A stretch of 64,000 nucleotides of DNA from an uncultured Christensenella sp. (GCA_910585685.1 CAJUEO010000004.1:62001-126000); one strand, 5' to 3'; counted from the stretch's first letter, positions 40,536-49,192 are shown. The notes: a model not told the origin generated them from the letters alone. Made by a program: numbers and translations.

Positions 40536-41645
40536 TTAAACCCCGAACAGAAGAGCAAGCTTTTGCTCGTCGATTTTTGAACCTATTACGCACAGTCTGC
40601 CCGTGTAAGAAGGCGTGCCTTCGCGAACCTCGGGCTCCCCGGGAACATAGTCGAAATGTATCCACTTGCCGTCGTCCGCCGCAACGATGCCCTTTGCGCG
40701 CAACACAGTGCCGTAACCTTCGTCCGAAAGCGTCGAAAGCATTTTTTCAAGCTCGGCGCGGTTGAACTTTTTGCCCGTTTCAACTCCCCAGCTTGTAAAC
40801 ACCTCGTCGGCGTGATGATGCTCGTGGTCGTGGTGGTGATGATGTCCGCAACAGCACTCTCCCTCTTCGTGATTGTGCTCATGCTCGTGATGATGGTGTC
40901 CGCAACAGCCGCCCTCTTCATGGTCGTGGTCGTGATGGTGATGTCCGCAACACTCCCCTTCCTCGTGTTCGTGCTCGTGATGGTGGTGTCCGCAGCAACA
41001 TTCTCCGTGATGATGTTCGTGCTCAAGTTCTTCAAGTTCGGACTGCAACGTTACCGAGTGTTCCATTGCAGATAAAATTTCTTTGCCGTCAAGCTCGTTC
41101 CAGGGCGTAGTTACTATAGTTGCCGCGCCGTTCTTCTCGCGTACGAGGTCAACTGCGTTTAAAAGCTTTTCCTGCGAAGTGACGTCGGTGTGGCTGAACA
41201 CTATGCAGCAGGCGGTTTGAATTTGGTCGTTGAAAAACTCACCGAAATTCTTCATATATACCTTACACTTAGCCGCGTCCACAACCGCAGTATAGGCGTT
41301 TATTTTGCAGTCCTTTAAGTTTGCGCCCTCGACGGCGCGTATTACGTCGGAAAGCTTTCCCACGCCCGACGGCTCTATTAAAATACGGTCGGGGTGATAT
41401 TCAGCGTACACCTTTTCAAGCGCCTTGGAAAAATCCCCCACAAGCGAACAGCATATACAGCCTGAGTTGAGCTCGTTTATCTTTATACCTGCATCCTGTA
41501 AAAATCCGCCGTCAATACCTATCTCTCCGAACTCGTTTTCAATTAAAACGAGCTTTTCTCCGACGTATGCTTCCTTTATGAGTTTTTTAATGAGCGTGGT
41601 TTTACCCGCCCCGAGAAAACCCGAAAAAATATCTATTTTAGTCAT
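40536..41645 (-). CDS. CobW/G3E GTPase with Cys/His-rich metal-binding repeats
   Basis: A 369-aa G3E family metal-chaperone GTPase. The P-loop is GFLGAGKTTL (9-18), the metal motif is C63-I-C65-C66, and the base motif reads SHTD instead of NKxD. Residues about 205-280 hold four imperfect repeats of the type EEGECCGHHHHEHEH, rich in His, Cys and Glu, which should bind several zinc, nickel or cobalt ions. The C-terminal CobW_C domain follows (RAKGIVAADDGKWIHFDYV). AGAGGTGA lies before the ATG. Together with its neighbours it suggests metal storage or delivery. Confidence 0.93.
   Translation of the reverse strand: MTKIDIFSGFLGAGKTTLIKKLIKEAYVGEKLVLIENEFGEIGIDGGFLQDAGIKINELNSGCICCSLVGDFSKALEKVYAEYHPDRILIEPSGVGKLSDVIRAVEGANLKDCKINAYTAVVDAAKCKVYMKNFGEFFNDQIQTACCIVFSHTDVTSQEKLLNAVDLVREKNGAATIVTTPWNELDGKEILSAMEHSVTLQSELEELEHEHHHGECCCGHHHHEHEHEEGECCGHHHHDHDHEEGGCCGHHHHEHEHNHEEGECCCGHHHHHDHEHHHADEVFTSWGVETGKKFNRAELEKMLSTLSDEGYGTVLRAKGIVAADDGKWIHFDYVPGEPEVREGTPSYTGRLCVIGSKIDEQKLALLFGV
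40806..41035. repeat. tandem repeats encoding Cys/His-rich metal-binding units
   Basis: Four imperfect units of about 45-60 nt inside the CobW gene, made of GTG/ATG/CAT-type His codons alternating with Cys and Glu codons. Slippage in this block could vary the number of metal sites. Confidence 0.8.
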
Positions 41646-41658
41646 AAAAATTCACCTC

Positions 41659-42294
41659 TCAATATGTCAGCTTACGGAAAGAGCCGTCCTCTTTATGTAT
41701 CATTATTCTTGCGTCCTGATTGTCCGCAAGCGTCTTTGCGTATGCAATTGCCTCCGCCTGTGTGTTGAAAAGCTTAATTGCCTTTGCCGCGCCCTCGGCT
41801 TTTATCTGCCAGCGGTTATCTTCTTTTCGCTTGGCAATATGATATACTTTATTATTGGAAGCCGGCTTTTCTTCGGGCTTTTCCTCTTTTTTAGCGGCAG
41901 GTTTGGGCGTGGGCTTTTTCTCCTCCGCTTTCTTTTCGGCAGACTTAGGCTCGGGCTTCTTTTCCGTCTTTTTTTCCGTGGAAACTTGCCCGTCCTTTTT
42001 ATCGGTGGGCTTTTTAGCCGTTGGCTTAGCCTCGGGCTTTTGTTTATTCTCGGTCACGGGTTTTTCTTTGGGCTTCTGCTCCGTGCTTGCCTCGACAGGT
42101 TTACGTTCGACGGGTTTAGCTTTTGCAGGCTTTTCCTCTTGTTCGGACGAGGGCTGATTATCGACAGTTTGACTTTTACGTTTTGTAAATTTAAAAATTA
42201 AAAATATTATAACTGCGGTAACAAGAAAAATCAATGCGACGACAAGCCACACCCACCAGGGAATTTCCAAATTCGATGTTGCGAGAAATCTCAT
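41659..42294 (-). CDS. single-pass membrane protein with Lys/Glu/Pro linker and DUF2188 domain
   Basis: A 211-aa protein. Residues about 12-35 form a membrane helix, 38-148 are a low-complexity Lys/Glu/Pro linker (KPTAKKPTDKK, EKKPEPKSAEKK), and 150-211 are a DUF2188 domain (VYHIAKRKEDNRWQI, FNTQAEAIAYAKTLA, IMIHKEDGSFRKL). It is first in a likely operon with the two CobW-type GTPases, 13 nt upstream. The topology probably leaves the linker and DUF2188 domain in the cytoplasm. The function is unknown. Confidence 0.88.
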   Translation of the reverse strand: MRFLATSNLEIPWWVWLVVALIFLVTAVIIFLIFKFTKRKSQTVDNQPSSEQEEKPAKAKPVERKPVEASTEQKPKEKPVTENKQKPEAKPTAKKPTDKKDGQVSTEKKTEKKPEPKSAEKKAEEKKPTPKPAAKKEEKPEEKPASNNKVYHIAKRKEDNRWQIKAEGAAKAIKLFNTQAEAIAYAKTLADNQDARIMIHKEDGSFRKLTY

Positions 42295-42316
42295 ACAACC
42301 CCTCCGTTTTTTATCT

Positions 42317-42345
42317 ATTGTATAACAAAAATATCATAAAATCAA
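42317..42345 (-). promoter_or_regulatory. promoter of the DUF2188-CobW-CobW operon
   Basis: TTGATT (42340-42345), 17-nt spacer, TACAAT (42317-42322). GGAGGGG precedes the ATG. No obvious metal-regulator palindrome overlaps it. Confidence 0.82.
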
Positions 42346-42360
42346 GCGTTTGGCGCAATT

Positions 42361-42389
42361 AAAAAGCCCTGCTGTTCGGCAAGGCTTTT
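42361..42389 (-). terminator. terminator of the cyclophilin-like lipoprotein gene
   Basis: Stem AAAAGCC/GGCTTTT with an inner TGC/GCA and a small bulge; on the minus strand it ends in TTTTTAATT. Confidence 0.82.
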
Positions 42390-42399
42390 GTAATACAGT

Positions 42400-43341
42400 T
42401 TAATATTGAGTTATTTTAACCGACCTTATGATTATGGGCGTTTTGGGAACGTTAAAGTCCACTGACTTGCCCTTATCTTCCTCCGACTTATTGGAGAAGT
42501 CGTCAAGGTTGTCCACGCGAACAGCCGTCGTAGAATAGAAGTTGCTTGCCGTACCGCCGTGATTGTCGGTTATATACGCCCTTACAGCGTCGACAAAATC
42601 GTCGAACTCGTCGGTGCTGTCAAGCCTTGCAAACACAGTATAGTTGTTTGCGTTATACGAAGAGGACGTGCCCGTTTGAAGCGCGAACAAAGATGTTGCG
42701 CAGTTGGTCTTATAGTCAGCCATTATAATCTGATCGGAAGTCGGGGTAACGTAAATCTTTTGCATAGACTTCTTCTCGTAATAGAACATTTTAAGGCTGC
42801 CGTATTCGGCGGAGAGCGCACCCTTTTCTATTTCCTGATGGATATTTTCGTAGAACTCTCCCATGACCGTGGGAAGAGCGTCGGCTGCGTCGACAATCTC
42901 TTTATCGTCCTTATAGCCGCGGTTAGAGTAGACGGACGGAGTGAGCTTTCCTTCGTTGAACAGCTTCATATACGCGTCCTCTTTCGAGTAATTTTCCAAA
43001 TACTCGGTCATCTGGCTCGCGTTTTCGGACAAAGTTGCATACTCGTCCTCGTCATAGCCGTAGCCGCCCGTAAACCAATCGTTGGACGTATAGTTGTGGA
43101 TAACCGTATCGTCGTAAAAATTGTTTTCGGCAAGTTCGATAAAATGCCTTACGGTATGAGGATACATATTTCTGTAGAGAGTATAGCTCACTTCATACGT
43201 CTGACCGTTGAACTCGTAAGTTATTTCGGCACGGGGGTGCGACGTTTCAATCGTACACGCGCTTGCGCCTACAACCGAAAAAGTTACGGCGCATGCGGAG
43301 ATAAAACCTATTAAAATTTTTCCAAGTTTCTTGTTTTTCAT
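42400..43341 (-). CDS. cyclophilin-like lipoprotein
   Basis: A 313-aa exported protein with a signal peptide ending GASAC (Cys29). The mature N-terminus follows the cyclophilin pattern: YPHTVRHFIELAENNFYDDT then VIHN where cyclophilins have FHR, then FTGGYG. The usual second half is shifted to the C-terminus (YTVFARLDSTDEFDDFVDAV), separated by an insertion of about 110 residues. The active-site Arg of FHRV is missing, so peptidyl-prolyl isomerase activity is uncertain. There is no strong Shine-Dalgarno; the expected leader is about eight nt. Confidence 0.82.
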   Translation of the reverse strand: MKNKKLGKILIGFISACAVTFSVVGASACTIETSHPRAEITYEFNGQTYEVSYTLYRNMYPHTVRHFIELAENNFYDDTVIHNYTSNDWFTGGYGYDEDEYATLSENASQMTEYLENYSKEDAYMKLFNEGKLTPSVYSNRGYKDDKEIVDAADALPTVMGEFYENIHQEIEKGALSAEYGSLKMFYYEKKSMQKIYVTPTSDQIIMADYKTNCATSLFALQTGTSSSYNANNYTVFARLDSTDEFDDFVDAVRAYITDNHGGTASNFYSTTAVRVDNLDDFSNKSEEDKGKSVDFNVPKTPIIIRSVKITQY

Positions 43342-43355
43342 AATTATACCATTTC

Positions 43356-43384
43356 ATTTTAAATGGAATTTATGGTTAAGTCAA
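43356..43384 (-). promoter_or_regulatory. promoter of the cyclophilin-like lipoprotein gene
   Basis: TTGACT (43379-43384), 17-nt spacer, TAAAAT (43356-43361); the ATG follows after 14 nt. A second TATAAT lies one nt before the ATG. Confidence 0.75.
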
Positions 43385-43414
43385 GCAATTTTAATTAAAG
43401 CAATCAATTTTTTA

Positions 43415-45139
43415 TTAATATTTATCTCTTTTATAATAGCTCGTGTGCAAAAGCTCGTGCGCCTTGTGTGAATTGGGCGCGCCGAAAAACTCGGTATAAA
43501 GCTTTTCGACAGCAGGGGTTTCGTGCGAGCAGCGCAATTTGTTTTCCCTGTCGCAGTCGTACAGCGCCTGTGCGCGCAGTGTTTTCAAATCGACGTTATT
43601 GCGAACCTCGTCGTGAACGTAGGGCTGACCGCCGCCGTTTATACAGCCGCCGGGGCAAGCCATTATTTCGACGAAAGTATAATTTTTTTCTCCGCCCGAA
43701 ATAAAGTCGAGCACCTTTCTCGCATTACCCAATCCGCTTGCTACGGCAACGCTTATTTTTACGCCGCCCACTTCGTACTGCGCTTCCTTTACTCCCTCGG
43801 TGCCGCGCACCTCTTTAAATTCCGGCGGAGCGCCGCTTCCGCCAAGCTTGACGGCAGCCGTCCTCAGCGCCGCCTCCATAACGCCGCCCGTCGCGCCGAA
43901 TATTGCGCCGGCGCCGCTTGCCGAACCGAAAGGCTCGTCGAAGGGAGAGTCGGCAAGATTTGCAAAGTCTATACCTGCTTCCTTTATCATTTTGGCAAGC
44001 TCGCGCGTGGTGAGCGCGGCGTCGGTATAGTGACCGAGCTCGTCACGGGTAACTTCAAACTTTTTAGCCGTGCAGGGAATAACCGACACGACGTACAAAT
44101 TTTCGGGTTTTATATTATTTTTCTCGCAATAGTAGGTTTTAAGCAGAGCGGAAAACATCTCCTGCGGAGATTTACAGGTCGACAGGTTGGGTATGTACTG
44201 CGGATAGTAATGCTCGAGGAATTTGACCCAGCCGGGACAGCAGCTTGTGAACATAGGCGTCGGTTTGCCGTCTTTAAGCCGAGCCAACAGCTCGTTAGCC
44301 TCTTCCATAATAGTCAAATCGGCGGTTATATCCATATTGAAACAGCTTACGTCGCCGAGTTGTTTTATTGCCGTAACCATTTTGCCCTCGACGTTTGTGC
44401 CGACGGGAAGCGAGAACGCCTCCCCGAGCGTAGCCCTTACGGACGGGGCGGTATAGAACACAACCTTTTTATCGGGGTCGACGATTGCGCCCCATACGTC
44501 GGCAACCGCGCTCTTTTCATACAGTGCGCCTACGGGACAAGCCACCACGCACTGACCGCAGTTTACGCAGGGAGTGAACGCGAGCGACACGTCGTAAGGA
44601 GAGCCTATGACCTTTGCATAGCCGCGGTTTTTGGGACCTATTGCCCCTATCGTCTGGTGCTCGCAAGCCGCAACGCAGCGCGTACACATTATACATTTAC
44701 TGTTGTCGCGCACAACCGAAGCCGACAAATCGTCGATTGGCTTCAAGTCGTGGTCGGTGCCGAACTTATCCTCTTCGGCATTGTATTCGAGCGCAAGTTT
44801 TTGCAGCTCGCAGTTCATCGAACGCACACAGCTCAAACACTTCTTTTTGTGTGTGGAAAGAATTAATTCAATCGTCGTTTTTCTCGACTTTCTCACTCTC
44901 GGCGTGTTGGTGCGAACCTCCATTCCCTCCGAAACGGGATAGACGCACGCAGCGACAAGCCCCCTTGCGCCCGTAGCTTCTACAAGGCACAGCCTGCAGC
45001 TTCCCACGCACTGCACGTCTTTGAGATAGCAAAGCGTAGGTATTCTTACGTTGGCAAGCTTTGCCGCCTGTAAAATAGTAGCCCCTTCGGGAACGCTGAC
45101 GGCAATTCCGTTTATTCTTAAATTAACAAGTTTTGACAT
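43415..45139 (-). CDS. hydA: [FeFe]-hydrogenase catalytic subunit of a trimeric NADH-linked enzyme
   Basis: Catalytic subunit that evolves H2. From the ATG at 45139 (GAGGTG six nt upstream) it is 574 aa. In order: a [2Fe-2S] domain (CYLKDVQCVGSCRLC), a His/Cys [4Fe-4S] site (HKKKCLSCVRSMNC), two ferredoxin clusters (CIMCTRCVAAC, CVNCGQCVVAC), then the H-cluster motifs TSCCPGW, IPCTAKKFE and MACPGGCINGGGQP. The second motif has Ile where most enzymes have Met (MPCT). With hydB and hydC directly upstream, it is probably the electron-bifurcating Hyd type using NADH and ferredoxin. Confidence 0.96.
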   Translation of the reverse strand: MSKLVNLRINGIAVSVPEGATILQAAKLANVRIPTLCYLKDVQCVGSCRLCLVEATGARGLVAACVYPVSEGMEVRTNTPRVRKSRKTTIELILSTHKKKCLSCVRSMNCELQKLALEYNAEEDKFGTDHDLKPIDDLSASVVRDNSKCIMCTRCVAACEHQTIGAIGPKNRGYAKVIGSPYDVSLAFTPCVNCGQCVVACPVGALYEKSAVADVWGAIVDPDKKVVFYTAPSVRATLGEAFSLPVGTNVEGKMVTAIKQLGDVSCFNMDITADLTIMEEANELLARLKDGKPTPMFTSCCPGWVKFLEHYYPQYIPNLSTCKSPQEMFSALLKTYYCEKNNIKPENLYVVSVIPCTAKKFEVTRDELGHYTDAALTTRELAKMIKEAGIDFANLADSPFDEPFGSASGAGAIFGATGGVMEAALRTAAVKLGGSGAPPEFKEVRGTEGVKEAQYEVGGVKISVAVASGLGNARKVLDFISGGEKNYTFVEIMACPGGCINGGGQPYVHDEVRNNVDLKTLRAQALYDCDRENKLRCSHETPAVEKLYTEFFGAPNSHKAHELLHTSYYKRDKY

Positions 45140-45149
45140 ACCGCACACC

Positions 45150-47042
45150 TCACTTTTTAACTATCGCATTGAATTTGCAATGCGCAATACACTGTCCGCA
45201 CTTGATACATTTTGCGGTGTCGATTTCGTGGGCGCTTTTGACCGTGCCGGAAATAGCGTTTGCCGGACAGTTGCGCGCGCACAGCGTACAGCCGCGGCAC
45301 TTGTCGGGCTCTATGTAGTAGTTCAAAAGCGATTTGCAGACGCCTGCAGGACACTTCTTTTCGTAGATGTGCGCCGTGTATTCCTCCCCGAAATGCTCCA
45401 TTGCCGAGAGTACGGGATTGGGCGCCGATTGACCGAGCGCGCACAGCGACGAACTTTTCATATGTTCGGCAATTTCTTTAATCTTAACAAGGTCGTCGGG
45501 CTCACCCTTGCCCGAGCATATCTTGTCGAGCGTTTCCAAAAGCCGCTTTGTACCTATTCTGCAAGGGGTACATTTGCCGCAGCTTTCGTCGGCGGTAAAT
45601 TCCAAATAGAACTTTGCAATGTCCACCATACAGGTGTCCTCGTCCATAACTATAAGACCGCCCGAACCCATCATCGAGCCTATCTTGACAAGGTTGTCAA
45701 AGTCCATTTCTATATCCATAAATTTAGCAGGAATACAGCCGCCCGACGGGCCGCCCGTTTGAGCCGCTTTGAACGATTTACCCCCGGGTATGCCGCCGCC
45801 AATGTCGTAAATTATGGTTTTCAGACTTGTGCCCATAGGCACTTCGACAAGCCCGACGTTCTTAATTTTTCCGCCCACCGCAAACACCTTTGTGCCCTTG
45901 CTGCGCTCGGTGCCTATCTCCGAAAACCAATGGAAACCGTTTAGTATTATTGGGGAAATATTTGCCCAGGTTTCGACGTTGTTCAATACCGTAGGCTTCT
46001 TAAAAAGTCCGCACTGCGCCGAGAAAGGCGGACGCGGTCTGGGTTCTCCGCGCTTGCCCTCTATACTCTGCATAAGCGCAGTTTCCTCTCCGCAGACGAA
46101 CGCGCCGGCGCCCAGGCGCAGGTGTATATCGAAAGAAAATCCGCTGCCCAAAATATTTTTGCCCAAAAGCCCGTATTCGCGCGCCTGCTTTATAGCTATA
46201 TTCAGCCTTTCTACCGCTATCGGGTACTCTGCGCGGACGTATATGTAACCCTCGCTCGCGCCCACCGCATAGCCGGCAATAGTCATTGCCTCCAACACGC
46301 AATGGGGGTCTCCTTCGAGCACCGACCTGTCCATAAACGCGCCGGGGTCTCCCTCGTCGGCGTTACAGCAGACGTACTTTATATCTCCCTCGGCAATGCG
46401 CGTAAATCTCCACTTTCTGCCCGTGGGGAAGCCCGCGCCGCCGCGTCCGCGAAGTCCCGACTTTTCGATTTCTTCAATTACAGAGTCGGGCGTCATTTCA
46501 AACAGAGCACGCGAAAGTGCGGCATAATCTCCTGCGCCTATTGCCTCGTCTATGTCCTCGGCGGCAATAACGCCGCAGTTGCGCAAGGCAACGCGCATTT
46601 GATGCTTGTAAAAAGGTATCTCCGAAAAGGGAATTACGCTACCGTCCTCGTGCAAGGTTTCGGCATATAACAGTTCTTTGACTATGCTTCCTCCCTTTAT
46701 AAGGTGCTTTTCGGCAACCGTCTTTGCGTGTTCGGGCGTCATTTGCGAGTAGAACGCTCCCTCGGGATATACTATCATTATGGGGCCCAGCGCACACAGA
46801 CCGAAGCAGCCCGTCTTTACTATTAAAACGTCGTCTATACCAAGCTCTTCAAAGCTTTTTTCAAGCTGTTCTATGACCTTCAACGAATGCGAGGAAGTAC
46901 AGCCCGTTCCGCCGCAGACAAGCACCTGTTTTCTGTAACCCGTGCGCGCAGCCAGCTTTTCCGCCTGTTCCCTGACAATTCTGCGCACGTTTATGAGTTC
47001 CGCCTTGCTTGCGGCTATTTTTTTAAGCTCTTCAACCGTCAT
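45150..47042 (-). CDS. hydB: NADH-binding flavoprotein subunit of the hydrogenase (NuoF-like)
   Basis: Electron-input subunit, 630 aa from the ATG at 47042, which has GAGGAGG upstream. In order: a thioredoxin-like [2Fe-2S] domain (CGGTGC, then TGCFGLC), the FMN site GRGGAGFPTGRKW, the NADH site GAGAFVCGEETALM, the [4Fe-4S] ligands CGKCTPCRIG and, at the C-terminus, two ferredoxin clusters (CRGCTLCARNC, CIKCGQCIAHC). This architecture is that of HydB in bifurcating hydrogenases. It lies 12 nt after hydC and 10 nt before hydA. Confidence 0.96.
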   Translation of the reverse strand: MTVEELKKIAASKAELINVRRIVREQAEKLAARTGYRKQVLVCGGTGCTSSHSLKVIEQLEKSFEELGIDDVLIVKTGCFGLCALGPIMIVYPEGAFYSQMTPEHAKTVAEKHLIKGGSIVKELLYAETLHEDGSVIPFSEIPFYKHQMRVALRNCGVIAAEDIDEAIGAGDYAALSRALFEMTPDSVIEEIEKSGLRGRGGAGFPTGRKWRFTRIAEGDIKYVCCNADEGDPGAFMDRSVLEGDPHCVLEAMTIAGYAVGASEGYIYVRAEYPIAVERLNIAIKQAREYGLLGKNILGSGFSFDIHLRLGAGAFVCGEETALMQSIEGKRGEPRPRPPFSAQCGLFKKPTVLNNVETWANISPIILNGFHWFSEIGTERSKGTKVFAVGGKIKNVGLVEVPMGTSLKTIIYDIGGGIPGGKSFKAAQTGGPSGGCIPAKFMDIEMDFDNLVKIGSMMGSGGLIVMDEDTCMVDIAKFYLEFTADESCGKCTPCRIGTKRLLETLDKICSGKGEPDDLVKIKEIAEHMKSSSLCALGQSAPNPVLSAMEHFGEEYTAHIYEKKCPAGVCKSLLNYYIEPDKCRGCTLCARNCPANAISGTVKSAHEIDTAKCIKCGQCIAHCKFNAIVKK

Positions 47043-47053
47043 ATTTTGCCTCC

Positions 47054-47542
47054 TCAATCCTGCATATACTTGTCAAGAATGCCCTTGACGTCCTTTTCTG
47101 TCAGCTTGCCGTACACGTCCCCGTCTATTATCATGACGGGCGCAAGTCCGCACGCGCCGACGCAGCGGCAGCTTTCGATAGAAAACTTTTTGTCGGGAGT
47201 GCAATTTCCGCAGGATATGCGCAGCTCGCGCTCCACTGCCTGCAAAATTTTGTCGGAACCCTTAACATAGCACGCCGTACCAAGACAGATGCTTATTATA
47301 TGCTTGCCCTTAGGAGTCAAAGAAAACCGCGAGTAGAAAGTTGCCACGCCGTAAACTTCGGCAAGCGGCACGTTCAACTGTTCGGCAATTACCGTCTGAA
47401 CCTCCGCAGGCAGATATCCGTATATGTTTTGCGCCTCGTGCAAGACGGGCATAAGCGCGCCCTCTTCTCCGCGGTGCGACTCTATACAGACGAGAAGCTG
47501 TTCAAGCTGCTCCTTTGTTCCCTCGAATAAATTTTGAGCCAT
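47054..47542 (-). CDS. hydC: NuoE-like [2Fe-2S] subunit of the hydrogenase
   Basis: Small electron-transfer subunit, 162 aa, with a helical N-terminus (GALMPVLHEAQNIYGYLP) and a thioredoxin-like [2Fe-2S] domain whose ligands are in CLGTAC and CRCVGAC. It is the first gene of hydC-hydB-hydA and has GGAGG nine nt upstream. Confidence 0.96.
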   Translation of the reverse strand: MAQNLFEGTKEQLEQLLVCIESHRGEEGALMPVLHEAQNIYGYLPAEVQTVIAEQLNVPLAEVYGVATFYSRFSLTPKGKHIISICLGTACYVKGSDKILQAVERELRISCGNCTPDKKFSIESCRCVGACGLAPVMIIDGDVYGKLTEKDVKGILDKYMQD

Positions 47543-47585
47543 TGCACATATCCTCCAATCGATAAAAAAATACTCAATCCCGTTT

Positions 47586-47613
47586 ATTATATCACACGCA
47601 TTTTATAACTCAA
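47586..47613 (-). promoter_or_regulatory. promoter of hydCBA
   Basis: TTGAGT (47608-47613), 16-nt spacer, TATAAT (47586-47591). I saw no clear Rex-type inverted repeat overlapping it. Confidence 0.78.
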
Positions 47614-47665
47614 AATATTTTAACTGTGTTTCGACAATTTTTTTATGTAAAAATTTGCAAAAAAA

Positions 47666-47702
47666 TGGGCGTTTGCCCCGACCTAAACGGGGTAAACGCC
47701 CA
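47666..47702 (-). terminator. terminator of the 48051/47769 gene pair
   Basis: Long stem TGGGCGTTT/AAACGCCCA plus inner CCCCG/CGGGG, followed on the minus strand by seven T. Confidence 0.88.
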
Positions 47703-47768
47703 AAAACTAAAATAAAAGAGAGTGATTAAAATTATTTTAAAATATTATGCGATAAAAATGCCTCGATT

Positions 47769-48038
47769 TTATTTTTTATCTCTGTCGTCCCACTTGTCCT
47801 CGTCCTCAAAATCCCTGTACGACCTGTCGAACGCGTCCGCGATTATGGAAAAATAATAAATTACCAGCGTAATGACCGTAAAAACACCTTGCACTAAAAA
47901 ATAAAATTCAAAAGATTCAATATTAATTTTTGCATTGAATTTTGTTACCGTCATTAAAGAAATAACCAGAATAGATATCAAGTTTACAGCCAAAAGAATA
48001 ATGCGTTTTATATTTTTGGGTTTTAAAGGTTTTTTCAT
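47769..48038 (-). CDS. small two-helix membrane protein
   Basis: An 89-aa protein with hydrophobic segments at about 12-31 and 44-67 and a strongly charged C-terminal tail (RSYRDFEDEDKWDDRDKK). No family is recognised. AGGAGGG precedes the ATG and it starts 12 nt after the exported protein gene, so the two form an operon opposite the XRE-TM regulator. Confidence 0.8.
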   Translation of the reverse strand: MKKPLKPKNIKRIILLAVNLISILVISLMTVTKFNAKINIESFEFYFLVQGVFTVITLVIYYFSIIADAFDRSYRDFEDEDKWDDRDKK

Positions 48039-48050
48039 AATTCCCTCCTA

Positions 48051-49040
48051 TCAATAATATATGTCCGGCACGTCTATTTGTATTTGCCAACTGTCGGTAA
48101 TTTCGGAAATTTTAAGAGTTGCTGATACTTCCGGCTCAGAGTTTGCTTCAATTGAAAATTCACCTTTGAACGAACCCCAAGTATGAACATAGGTTGTTTT
48201 TACCGAGGTGTGCATATCAAAATTTTTATCAGGTCTTATCATATTTATGGTTACATAACACTGTTCCAACTCAGAGCCTAAATAACCGGACTTTTCTCTG
48301 AATTTCCATATATAACCGCTGTAAGAGTCCGATTGGCTACGCGCGGCGTCTAATTCTTGGCCATTATAATAGTTTCCCGCCATATCAAACACCACTCTAC
48401 CTTCCAGCTCGCCACCGCCCCAAGTAATCGAAAGGCAATCGTCTTTATCCTCTTCGGCAGAGGTATCGGTTTCCCAAGCCCAAACTAATTTTTGCTCCCA
48501 CATTGCTTTGGATTTTACTAAATACAGCCTTGTATAGGGAACATAACTTACCCGAGTATATAATGTAAGCTTATAATGGGATGTTGTTTCTTCACCCTTT
48601 AACTCCGTAGCGCTGGTATCAACCGTTCCGTCGTCACTTTGTAACATAGCGCTTTGGCTTTCCAACTCGTCTATTTCACATTTTTTCATACGGCGGCTGT
48701 CAGTGATAACGCCGTCGGTCTTTGTTTCTTCAACCCAAACGTTTTTTGTTGCGGCATATACAAATTCCGTACCGTCATCGGTATCAGCCGAAGCTGTAAG
48801 TCTTGCCGAGCGCGAAGAGGAAGCGGCGTTCTGCCCTTGGTTCAAATAGGCGGCTTCGGTCAAATAATAAGTGGTTTCGGAATAGTATTCTTTGTCGTCG
48901 CAAACAGTATATGTATCCAAGGCATTTTGCGGCTTCGTTCCGAAAAACGCCCCGACGACAGTCCACAGCAATAAAAGAGAAAGCACCGTGGCGCATAAAG
49001 CAACCGCTGTTTTTTCAATTTTTGCATTTTTTTGTTTCAT
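48051..49040 (-). CDS. membrane-anchored extracytoplasmic protein of unknown function
   Basis: A 329-aa protein with a short basic start, one membrane or signal segment at about 11-33 (no lipobox), then a large extracytoplasmic domain rich in Thr, Ser and Tyr with many strand-like segments (YKLTLYTRVSYVPYTRLYLV, EGRVVFDMAGNYYNG). No known domain is recognised. It has a strong GGGGGG-type Shine-Dalgarno and its own promoter, and is divergent from the membrane-anchored XRE regulator. Confidence 0.82.
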   Translation of the reverse strand: MKQKNAKIEKTAVALCATVLSLLLLWTVVGAFFGTKPQNALDTYTVCDDKEYYSETTYYLTEAAYLNQGQNAASSSRSARLTASADTDDGTEFVYAATKNVWVEETKTDGVITDSRRMKKCEIDELESQSAMLQSDDGTVDTSATELKGEETTSHYKLTLYTRVSYVPYTRLYLVKSKAMWEQKLVWAWETDTSAEEDKDDCLSITWGGGELEGRVVFDMAGNYYNGQELDAARSQSDSYSGYIWKFREKSGYLGSELEQCYVTINMIRPDKNFDMHTSVKTTYVHTWGSFKGEFSIEANSEPEVSATLKISEITDSWQIQIDVPDIYY

Positions 49041-49084
49041 AATTTTTCCCCCCTATTATTTTTTAAGGCTTCAACCTTATTTTA

Positions 49085-49113
49085 AATTTAGCATCAAACG
49101 GGGGCAAAGTCAA
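49085..49113 (-). promoter_or_regulatory. promoter of the 48051/47769 gene pair
   Basis: TTGACT (49108-49113), 17-nt spacer, TAAATT (49085-49090). Direct repeats GTCCCGTTT lie just upstream at 49134-49142 and 49145-49153. Confidence 0.7.
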
Positions 49114-49192
49114 TAGTCAACCCTTAAAAAAGCGTCCCGTTTTTGTCCCGTTTCGTTTTTTACAAAAGATTTTAAAATTTTTTACATATTTA

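Noticed and set aside
40806..41035. His-rich repeats as a CRISPR-like array
   Set aside because: The repeats are in frame inside a CobW gene, have no unique spacers and encode Cys/His/Glu units.
47543..47665. Rex-type redox operator before hydCBA
   Set aside because: Only scattered TTAAAA/TTTTGA-like bits were found; no inverted repeat with the usual spacing overlaps the promoter.
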